Positions 23,218-30,038 of a DNA stretch of 33,732 nucleotides are shown one piece after another (positions within the stretch are counted from its first letter, which is position 1; each line of letters begins with the position of its first letter). This stretch comes from Chloroflexota bacterium (GTDB taxonomy: Bacteria > Chloroflexota > Dehalococcoidia > JACQGW01), in contig JACQGW010000430.1 of the NCBI GenBank assembly GCA_016199325.1, positions 1-33,732 on the forward strand, read 5' to 3'. The notes below the pieces were generated by a model, which did no database searches, had not been told where the DNA came from, and saw only the letters and a list, made by a program, of their open reading frames with translations. Both the position numbers and the translations under genes were made by a program.

Positions 23218-24435
23218 TCAGTCGTCGCGCGGGGGCGACGGCGGTTGTTTGTGCCACAACGTAAACCACGTCGGCACGGGCACACGACCCATGAGCCGCT
23301 GAGCAAGCGCGGCGTAGGCGGCAGCCCCAGCCCGGACTTCGTGTGTCGCGATAGACTCGTCGACGATGTGGGCCTGGCTGAGGTCGCCAGGGCCGAAGAC
23401 GATGGTCGGGATGCCTCGAGTACCGGCGGAGAGGCTGCCGTTCGTGCAGGCGGGCACGGCGAACAACTTTGGCGTCCCGCCCACGTCGGCTACGGCAGCC
23501 AGCGCGGCGGCGACCAGCGGGTGGTCGGCCGGCAGCAACCAGGCCGGGTAGAAGTCCTCGACGTCCAGGCGAAGGCCCGTGTAGCAATCCAGGAATCGCG
23601 GCGTGAGGAAGATCTCGACGCCCGGATCGCCGACAGCTTCGGCAAGACGGCCCAGGAAACGCTCGCGGCTCTCCCCCAGGACCAGGCGGCAGTCGAAGCG
23701 GGCGTGGCACTCGTCCGGCACGATGGAGTTCGGCGGGTCGGGCAGGGAGCCGATGCCGATGAGCTCGGTGACGCTCGGGCCGACGACGGCATCCGCCAGC
23801 GGTGGCAGCCGGCGCAGCCGCTCGACGACCGGCAGCATGCCGTAGACGGCGTTCACCCCCAGCTCAGGCCGTGACGTGTGAGCCGGCACGCCGCGCACGC
23901 GTACCATCACGCTCGCCCGGCCCTTCTGAGCGTGGCCGACGCGGAGGCCGGTCGGCTCGCCGACGACCACGAGGTCGGGCCGGATGCGGTCGAGGATCGG
24001 CCCCTGTCCGCTCCCTTCCATGACCTCCTCGCCGATGGTCGCACCCACCCACACGTCGCCGGCCAGGCCGCTGAGATCGAGTCGGCCGATGCCGACGACG
24101 GCCGCGGCCAGGCCGCCCTTGACGTCGGCGCTGCCGCGACCGAACAATCGCCCGCCGTCGATCACGCCGCCGAAAGGCGGATGGCGCCAGCGGTCGGGGC
24201 TCGTCACGTCGACGGTGTCGACGTGGCAATCGAAGAGGATCGTCGGGCCGGCCCGGCCGCCGCGCTTGCGGCCGGCGACGCTGCCGAGGTCGTCGACGAG
24301 GACGTCCTCGTAGCCCAGAGCGAGCATCTTCCGGCGGACCGCCTCGACGGCGGCCCCTTCCTGCCCGCTCACGCTCGGAATCCGCACCAGATCCCGACAG
24401 AACTCGACTGCTTCGTCGTGCGTCGCTTCGCCCAT
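23218..24435 (-). CDS. M20 family metallopeptidase/hydrolase (YgeY-like)
   Basis: This 405-residue zinc hydrolase has FCRDLVRIPSVSGQEGAAVEAV at the N-terminus, the metal site LFDCHVDTVDV, the catalytic GRGSADVKGGLAAAV, IGEEVMEGSG (Glu-Glu) and GEPTGLRVGHAQKGR opening the lid domain. The later GPGDLSQAHIVDESI supplies the last metal His. The pattern RWRHPPFGGVIDGGRLFGRGSADVKG resembles the YgeY-type branch (linked in some bacteria to selenium-dependent purine breakdown), but ArgE/DapE-like deacylases are alternatives. GAGGTGGA precedes the ATG; upstream codons look non-coding. The C-terminus ends among heptamer-like bases. The upstream gap carries two repeats that may be operators. Confidence 0.87.
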   Translation of the reverse strand: MGEATHDEAVEFCRDLVRIPSVSGQEGAAVEAVRRKMLALGYEDVLVDDLGSVAGRKRGGRAGPTILFDCHVDTVDVTSPDRWRHPPFGGVIDGGRLFGRGSADVKGGLAAAVVGIGRLDLSGLAGDVWVGATIGEEVMEGSGQGPILDRIRPDLVVVGEPTGLRVGHAQKGRASVMVRVRGVPAHTSRPELGVNAVYGMLPVVERLRRLPPLADAVVGPSVTELIGIGSLPDPPNSIVPDECHARFDCRLVLGESRERFLGRLAEAVGDPGVEIFLTPRFLDCYTGLRLDVEDFYPAWLLPADHPLVAAALAAVADVGGTPKLFAVPACTNGSLSAGTRGIPTIVFGPGDLSQAHIVDESIATHEVRAGAAAYAALAQRLMGRVPVPTWFTLWHKQPPSPPRDD

Positions 24436-24551
24436 CGTTCCACCTCGACCATCAGGCTGGGCCGAGTATACGGCTGCGCCGCCGCCCGCGCAACGTATGG
24501 TCCATGAAGGGTGCTGGGAAGGCTCGTAGTTGGCGCTTGAGCGCCCGGCTC

Positions 24552-24643
24552 CTTGGTCTGGGTTGTACCGGATCAATCTGCCAACCTTCATCAGCGCCTG
24601 GTTCCCTGGTCTGGGTTGTACCGGATCAATTCGTCAACCTTCA
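24552..24643. repeat. Two 39-nt direct repeats with near-palindromic core
   Basis: Copies at 24552-24590 and 24605-24643 (53 bases apart, about five helical turns) share GGTCTGGGTTGTACCGGATC and CAACCTTCA. Each contains TTGTACCGGATCAA, a near-palindrome of the form TTGnnCCGGnnCAA. They lie in the 304-nt gap between the divergent M20 and SDR genes, where a regulator could bind. Elsewhere in the gap I see only a small hairpin (GGCGC-TTGA-GCGCC near 24532). Confidence 0.65.
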
Positions 24644-24739
24644 AAAGCACCAACCCCGAACCTGTCGGTTCAGCCTTGGCGAACCACGAGGCACGGCTGT
24701 TGCTCTCTGTCAGTCGGGGGCGGATGCGAGGCGAACGCG

Positions 24740-25336
24740 ATGAACGGAGAACTGGTCGGCCGGGTGGCGCTGGTGACCGGGGCGCCTGGCCAATACGGGC
24801 GAGCGATCGCTCGGGCACTGGCAGCGGCCGGGGCCTGGGTGGCAGTGACCTACCGGCAGGACTTCGAGGCGGCCAAGGCGCTCGTCGACGCCATCCGCTC
24901 CGACGGTGGCCGCGCGCTTCCCGTCTTTGGCGATGCCGGCGAGCAGGAGCAAGCCTGGGCCATCGTCGAGCGCGTCGACCTCGAATGGGGGCCGGTCGAC
25001 ATCCTGGTGGAGAATACGGCGGAGGAGCCGGTGGCGGTTGCTTACCTGGCCGGCCTTGTTGGCCCGGAGATGCGCCGGCGGGGCTGGGGCCGGATCCTCG
25101 CCGTCGGGCCTGGCCCGGCCGATCTCGATTCTGTCATCCAGACGGCCACCGCGGTCCTCGGCCGCCCAGTCGACGATGGGAAGCCCGCTGTCGCCGGCCT
25201 GATCGTCGCCGGTGCCACGCCGGCGGCGGTCGGCGCTGCTGCGCGCGTGCTGTGTGGCTCCGGCTCCCTTGCCTGGTGCGGGCGCGTGCTCGGGCCGGCC
25301 GAGATCCTCGAACGGGAGGCGAAACGATGGGAATGA
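24740..25336 (+). CDS. Truncated short-chain dehydrogenase-like protein
   Basis: This 198-residue protein keeps the Rossmann start of SDR enzymes (LVGRVALVTGAPGQYGRAIARALAAAGAWVAV, with TGxxxxxG) and the WGPVDILVENTAEE and RGWGRILAVGPG strands. The region that should hold the catalytic Ser and YxxxK is missing, about 50 residues shorter than the normal 250. It may bind NAD(P) without catalysis. The ATG is chosen because SDR homology begins there. It overlaps the aconitase gene by 10 nt, so the two are coupled, which hints at a role beside the aconitase. Confidence 0.75.
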   Translation: MNGELVGRVALVTGAPGQYGRAIARALAAAGAWVAVTYRQDFEAAKALVDAIRSDGGRALPVFGDAGEQEQAWAIVERVDLEWGPVDILVENTAEEPVAVAYLAGLVGPEMRRRGWGRILAVGPGPADLDSVIQTATAVLGRPVDDGKPAVAGLIVAGATPAAVGAAARVLCGSGSLAWCGRVLGPAEILEREAKRWE

Positions 25337-27354
25337 ATCTCGCGACGAAGATCCTCCAGGCTCATCGGGTCAGCGGAACCTGGGCGCCGGACGAGGAGAT
25401 CGGACTCCGCATCGACCAGGCACTCCTCCAGGACGCGACGGGGACGATGGCGTGTCTCCAGCTCGAGCAGCTCGGCATCGACCGGGTGCGCGTCCCCCTC
25501 GCCGTTCAGTACGTCGACCACAACATGATCCAGCTCGACTTCAAGAATCCGGACGACCACCGCTTTCTCCAGGCGTTCTGCGTCCGCTACGGCATCCACT
25601 ACTCCCGCCCTGGCAACGGCATCTCGCACTACGTTCACGCCGAGCGGTTCGACCGCCCCGGCCAGTTGATGATCGGCGCCGATTCGCACACGACGACCGC
25701 CGGCGCCCTCGCGATGATCGCCATCGGCGCCGGCGGGCTCGAAGTCGCCCTTTGCATGGCCGGGCAGCCCTTTGAAATTCCGACGCCGAGGACCGTCGGC
25801 GTCGAGCTGCGCGGCCGGCTTCGCCCCTGGGTCCAGCCCAAGGACGTCATCCTGGAGCTGCTCAGGCGGCGCGGTGTGCGCGGCGGTATCAACCGCATCG
25901 TGGAGTTCTTCGGTGAGGCCGTGCCGACCATCGACGTGACCGGCCGCATGACCATCTGCAACATGGTCGCCGAGACCGGGGCGACGACCGGCATTTTCCC
26001 GTCTGACGAGCGGACGCGGGAGTGGCTGCGGGCGCAGGGGCGCGAGGCGCAGTGGGTTCCGCTGGCCGCCGACTCCGACGCCGCGTACGATGAGGTCGAG
26101 GTCATCGACCTGGGCCGGCTCGAACCGCTCATCGCCCGACCGTCGAGCCCCGGCAATGTCGTGCCGGTGCGGGAGGTGGCCGGGACGCCGGTTGCGCAGG
26201 TCTGCGTGGGCAGCTCGGTCAACTCCGGCTTCGCCGACCTGGCCATCGTCGCCGCCGTCCTACGCGGCCAGACAGTCCACCCCGACCTCGTCCTGACGGT
26301 GACGCCCGGCTCGCGGCAGATCCTGGACATCCTCGCCGTCACCGGTGTCTACCGGGACCTCGTCCTGGCCGGCGCCCGCATGCTGGAGCCCGCCTGCGGG
26401 CCATGCGTGGGAATGGGCCTGGCGCCGCCGTCGGGATCTGTCTCCGTCCGGACGTTCAACCGGAACTTCCCCGGCCGCTCCGGCACGGTGAACGACCAGG
26501 TGTACCTGTGCAGCCCGGCCACCGCAGCGGCGGCCGCCCTGCGGGGCGTCATCGCTGACCCCCGTGATCTCGGCGCCGTCGAGCCGTCGATTCCGGCCGC
26601 GCCGGCGAACCCGATGGCCGACGACCGGCAGATCATTCCGCCGCCTTCGGCCGATCTGGCTCGCGCCATCTCCGTGCCGCGCGGCCCGAACATCCAGCCG
26701 CCGCCGGAGCAGCGGCCCTTGCCGCAGAACCTCGTCGGGCGGGTCCTCATCGCCGTCGGCGACGACGTCTCGACGGGTGACCTCTCGCCCGACGGCGCCG
26801 AGGTCATGGCCTACCGCTCGAACGTGAAGGCGATGGCGGCCTTCGTCTTCCGGCGGCTCGACCCGCATTTCGCCGCCCGCGCGCGCGCGCTCTGCGGCGG
26901 CTTCATCGTGGGCGGGCACAACTACGGCCAGGGCTCCTCCCGCGAGCACGCCGCGCTGGCGCCGAAGGAGCTGGGCGTGACCGCCGTCATCGCCAGGTCG
27001 TTCGCCCGGATTCACCGGCGCAACCTGATAGCGCAGGGAATCGTGCCGCTCACGTTCGCCGACGAGGGCGACTACGTCCTCGCTCGCGTCGAGGATACCT
27101 GGGAGCTTCCCGAGCTGCGGGCCCGGCTGGAGGCCGGCGAGCAGGAGGTCATCGCCCGGGTGAGGGAAACCGGGCGGGAGATCCGGCTGTTCGCCCACTT
27201 CTCGCCGCGGGAGCGGGCGGTCCTCGTCCACGGCGGGCTGCTCGCGCACGTCCGCCAGGGCGGGCTGCCGATGGGCGTCAACCTGGGCCACAGCGGCGCG
27301 GTCGACCAGGGCTCGCCCGTGACGAACCCCATTCCGCAGGACGAGGTGCGGTAG
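25327..27354 (+). CDS. Aconitate hydratase family, Aquifex-type
   Basis: This 675-residue enzyme of the aconitase/isopropylmalate isomerase superfamily probably interconverts citrate and isocitrate. The order is the Fe-S catalytic domain (LQYVDHNM-like VQYVDHNMIQLDF, IGADSHTTTAGALAMIAIGAGGLEVA, ACGPCVGMG with Cys357 and Cys360, FNRNFPGRSG), a linker, and a swivel domain (SREHAALAPKELGVTAVIARSFARIHRRNL). The third cluster ligand, normally Cys in GSCTN, is Ser297 in QVCVGSSVNS; Cys293 lies close by. This may be a subfamily trait. GGGAGG lies seven bases before the ATG, which overlaps the SDR stop. The gene converges with acs. Confidence 0.9.
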   Translation: MGMNLATKILQAHRVSGTWAPDEEIGLRIDQALLQDATGTMACLQLEQLGIDRVRVPLAVQYVDHNMIQLDFKNPDDHRFLQAFCVRYGIHYSRPGNGISHYVHAERFDRPGQLMIGADSHTTTAGALAMIAIGAGGLEVALCMAGQPFEIPTPRTVGVELRGRLRPWVQPKDVILELLRRRGVRGGINRIVEFFGEAVPTIDVTGRMTICNMVAETGATTGIFPSDERTREWLRAQGREAQWVPLAADSDAAYDEVEVIDLGRLEPLIARPSSPGNVVPVREVAGTPVAQVCVGSSVNSGFADLAIVAAVLRGQTVHPDLVLTVTPGSRQILDILAVTGVYRDLVLAGARMLEPACGPCVGMGLAPPSGSVSVRTFNRNFPGRSGTVNDQVYLCSPATAAAAALRGVIADPRDLGAVEPSIPAAPANPMADDRQIIPPPSADLARAISVPRGPNIQPPPEQRPLPQNLVGRVLIAVGDDVSTGDLSPDGAEVMAYRSNVKAMAAFVFRRLDPHFAARARALCGGFIVGGHNYGQGSSREHAALAPKELGVTAVIARSFARIHRRNLIAQGIVPLTFADEGDYVLARVEDTWELPELRARLEAGEQEVIARVRETGREIRLFAHFSPRERAVLVHGGLLAHVRQGGLPMGVNLGHSGAVDQGSPVTNPIPQDEVR

Positions 27355-27360
27355 GCACGA

Positions 27361-27436
27361 GGTTTCTGGTTTCTCGTTCCTGGTTTCTGGTTCAGGTTGC
27401 GTCAGGCGGTACCGCTGACGCATGACGCATGACGTA
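27361..27436. repeat. Two heptamer families between aconitase and acs
   Basis: Five GGTTTCT-type heptamers (27361-27395) are followed by TGCGTCA, the palindrome GCGGTACCGC, TGACGCA and ATGACGC units, so this second part forms a hairpin. The stops of the converging aconitase and acs genes flank it. This may act as a two-way terminator. Confidence 0.65.
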
Positions 27437-29344
27437 CTACCGCCCGATCGCCTGTCTGATCTCCTGCCATGCCTGGCGGGCTTCTTCGACGGAGCCTTCG
27501 TCCTCGATGGTCGTGACGTCGCCGGGGTCGCGGTCGAGCGTCACCGCCTTGAGGACACGGCGCATGATCTTGCCGCTCCGGGTCTTTGGCAGCGTGTTGA
27601 CGAAGTTCAGATCGCCGATGACGGCGACGGGGCCAAGCTCTCGCCGAACCGTGTCCAGCAGCTCTTGCCGCAACTGGCTGGACGGCGTCTGTCCCTGCTT
27701 GAGGGCGACGAACGCCGAGATCACCTCGCCGCGCAGGGCGTCGGGTCGCCCCGTGACGCCGGCCTCGGCGACTGCCCCGTGCTTGAGGAAGGCGGTCTCG
27801 ACCTCGATCGTGCCGAGCCGGTGCGCGGCGATCTTGATCACCTCGTCCGCTCGGCCGGCGAACCAGATGTACCCGTCTTCGTCGAAGTGGGCCGAGTCGC
27901 CGGTGAAGTAGACGCCTGGAATCCGGTCCCAGTACTCGCGTCCGTACCGCTCCGGCTCGCCCCAGATGGCCGGCGTCAGGCTCGGGAACGGCCGTTTGAT
28001 CACCAGAATGCCCTTTTCGCCCGTCGGACAGACCTCGCCTTCGGGCGTCATGACCGCCGCTTCGATACCGGGCAGCGGGATGCCACCGGAGCCCGGCTTG
28101 ATCGGCAGCATCGCCAACCCATAGGGATTGCCGACCATCGGGCCGCCGGTCTCGGTTTGCCAGTAGTGGTCGAGGACGGGGATCCGGTCGTCCAGAACCC
28201 GCCGCTGGAGCCATTCCCACGCCGGCGCGTTCAGCACCTCCCCCGCGCAGAAGATGCGCTCGAGCGAGGAGATGTTGTACTTGTGGGCGTGCTCTTCGCC
28301 GTAGCGCATGAGCAGCCGGACGGCCGTCGGCGACGTGAAGATGCCGGTGACGCCGAAATCCTCGACGATCTGCCAGAGCGTCTCGGGTGTGGGGTGGTCC
28401 AGCGCGCCCTCGAAGGCAATGGTCGTACAGCCGGCCAGGAGCGGCGCATAGACGATGTAGCTGTGGCCGACCACCCAGCCGATGTCCGAGGTCGCCCACC
28501 ACACGTCGGTTGGCTTCATGCCGTAGACCCAGCGCGCCATGCTGTGGATGCCGACCTGGTAGCCGCCGTGGACGTGGATGGCGAGCTTCGGCTTGGCGGT
28601 CGTGCCCGACGTTGCCAGGATGTAGGCCGGCTCATTGGCCTCCATGGGAACGTAGTCGCCGCTCTGGCCCTGCCCCCGGGCCAGGAACGCCGACCAATCG
28701 AGGTCGCGGCCGGTGAGCATCGCCCCACCGTCGCCGGCCCGGCGATGGAGGACGACCACGTGCTCGACGGTCTCGCAGCCGGTCTTGATCGCTGCGTCGA
28801 CGATCCCCAAGAGCGGAACCTCCCGGCCCTTGCGGTAGGTCACGTCGGCGGTGAAGACCAGTCGGGAGCCGCTGGCGCTGATCCGGTCCGCCAGCGCGCC
28901 GGCGCCGAAGCCGGCAAAGACGACGGAGTGGATCGCTCCGATTCGGGTGGTGGCCAGCATCAAGATGATGGCTTCCGGGCAGGTGGGCATGTAGATGGTG
29001 ATCCGGTCGCCCTTCCGGATGCCCATCCCGCGCAGAGCGGCAGCCGCCCGTTCGACTTCTCGGCGGAGCTGGGCATAGGTGAACACGCGCCGCTCGCCCC
29101 ACTCGCCGACGAAGATGAGCGCCGCGTGGCCTCCCCAGCCGCGCGCGACGTGGTAGTCGAGACAGTTGTAGGAGAGGTTCGTCTGCCCGCCGCTGAACCA
29201 GCGGAAGGTCGGGAACTCCCAGTCGAAGACGCGGTCCCACGAGCGGAACCAGTGCAGATGCTCGGCCGCCTTGGCCCAGAAGACGTCGGGATGTTCGGTT
29301 GCTTCCCGCCGATAGCTCCCGACGATTGGATTGATCAACGCCAC
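27437..29344 (-). CDS. acs: Acetyl-CoA synthetase
   Basis: This enzyme of about 635 residues activates acetate (or a similar short acid) with ATP and CoA. It has TSGTTAKPKLAIHVHGGY (ATP loop), DIGWVVGHSYIVYAPLLAG, HYWQTETGGPM, YFTGDSAHFDEDGYIWFAGRADEVIKIAAHRLG and the catalytic Lys in LPKTRSGKIMRR. The last is the site that acetylation usually controls. The GTG at 29344 is chosen because GGAGGTGA lies just upstream; 13 more upstream codons are open but include that site. It has its own promoter. Together with the converging aconitase it suggests acetate feeding into the TCA or glyoxylate cycle. Confidence 0.95.
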   Translation of the reverse strand: MALINPIVGSYRREATEHPDVFWAKAAEHLHWFRSWDRVFDWEFPTFRWFSGGQTNLSYNCLDYHVARGWGGHAALIFVGEWGERRVFTYAQLRREVERAAAALRGMGIRKGDRITIYMPTCPEAIILMLATTRIGAIHSVVFAGFGAGALADRISASGSRLVFTADVTYRKGREVPLLGIVDAAIKTGCETVEHVVVLHRRAGDGGAMLTGRDLDWSAFLARGQGQSGDYVPMEANEPAYILATSGTTAKPKLAIHVHGGYQVGIHSMARWVYGMKPTDVWWATSDIGWVVGHSYIVYAPLLAGCTTIAFEGALDHPTPETLWQIVEDFGVTGIFTSPTAVRLLMRYGEEHAHKYNISSLERIFCAGEVLNAPAWEWLQRRVLDDRIPVLDHYWQTETGGPMVGNPYGLAMLPIKPGSGGIPLPGIEAAVMTPEGEVCPTGEKGILVIKRPFPSLTPAIWGEPERYGREYWDRIPGVYFTGDSAHFDEDGYIWFAGRADEVIKIAAHRLGTIEVETAFLKHGAVAEAGVTGRPDALRGEVISAFVALKQGQTPSSQLRQELLDTVRRELGPVAVIGDLNFVNTLPKTRSGKIMRRVLKAVTLDRDPGDVTTIEDEGSVEEARQAWQEIRQAIGR

Positions 29345-29374
29345 CGCCTCACCTCCGCCAGAACGTTGTGGGGC

Positions 29375-29405
29375 ATTGTACACCGCCTGAGGCGTAGCCT
29401 GTCAA
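29375..29405 (-). promoter_or_regulatory. Promoter of acs
   Basis: Reading leftward, a consensus TTGACA and TACAAT are separated by 19 bases, longer than ideal. The -10 lies about 30 nt before the acs start. Confidence 0.5.
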
Positions 29406-29448
29406 TCCATCTGGCCGCGAAGTCCGGACAATCGCGGAGATAGCAGTG

Positions 29449-29477
29449 TTGACATTGACCTGAACTTATAGTAATCT
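29449..29477 (+). promoter_or_regulatory. Promoter of the HMA2-like gene
   Basis: TTGACA and TAATCT are separated by 17 bases. Transcription would begin near 29484, just before the palindromic operator, which makes steric repression likely. Confidence 0.7.
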
Positions 29478-29487
29478 AACGCAGGTC

Positions 29488-29504
29488 ATTAGAGCGCTCT
29501 AATA
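29488..29504. promoter_or_regulatory. Palindromic operator, left end of the metal island
   Basis: ATTAGAGCGCTCTAATA contains a perfect 14-base palindrome (TTAGAGCGCTCTAA). It begins 10 bases after the -10. The same site, with 13 of 17 identical bases and the same spacing, occurs at 32876. No regulator gene is visible in the window. Confidence 0.65.
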
Positions 29505-29588
29505 CGACAGAATGGTATCTGAGAGACCGGGGCTCGTCTTCGCCCCGATCGGCGCGACCGCCAACTGTGCAGCGAGGAGGATTCGCCA

Positions 29589-30038
29589 GTGTCAGCGGCC
29601 AAGCTCGTTCTTGCATTGCTCGCGACAGACCCCGTCAGGTCTCTTGCGCTGGAGGCCGGCAAGGCGTTGATTGCCGACGCTCTCCGGCGGAATGCGGCGT
29701 CTGCGCTCCAGGGCGGTCCCTGTCCGCATTGCGGCCGGAGCAGCAACGGACGCGGCGTGAACAATCGCTGTACGGCCGAGCTGCGTCTGCCCGGTCGCGC
29801 ACGCATCGCCGTGCCCGGTCTGGCCGGCAATCCGAGGCGAGTGGCGCCGGTCGAGGCCGCCCTGCTGGGCGTGAGAGGGGTGTTCCGGACCGAGGCGAAT
29901 CATCTGACGGGCCGGGTGCTCGTCCTCTTTGACCCCGCCGTGGTCGATCTGTCGGCCATCTGTCGCGCGCTCGATGACGGCGATGCCGGTCGAGATCTCC
30001 GCACCGTGGATCTGGAGCTGGTTGGCGCCGGTCGGTGA
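29589..30038 (+). CDS. Stand-alone HMA2-like domain protein
   Basis: This 149-residue protein has an N-terminal helical part (MSAAKLVLALLATDPVRSL...KALIADALRR), a Cys group (PCPHCGRSS...NNRC: Cys45, Cys48, Cys61) and a domain like the N-terminus of the neighbouring ATPase. The matching stretches are LRLPGRARIAVPGLAGNPRR against VAALPGRVRLSVRGLYLSP, and TGRVLVLFDPAVVDL against SGRVLVQFDPGTLHV. It lacks the classical CxxC of HMA metal-binding domains, so it fits the HMA2 type. It may help the pump or sense metal. The GTG start has AGGAGG eight bases upstream. Its 3' end overlaps the ATPase gene by 139 nt, in opposite orientation. The family call is by eye. Confidence 0.7.
   Translation: MSAAKLVLALLATDPVRSLALEAGKALIADALRRNAASALQGGPCPHCGRSSNGRGVNNRCTAELRLPGRARIAVPGLAGNPRRVAPVEAALLGVRGVFRTEANHLTGRVLVLFDPAVVDLSAICRALDDGDAGRDLRTVDLELVGAGR

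Noticed and set aside
24436..24739. Extra N-terminal exon-like coding for the M20 or SDR genes
   Set aside because: Frames extend upstream of both starts, but they translate the duplicated 39-nt repeats and show no family similarity.
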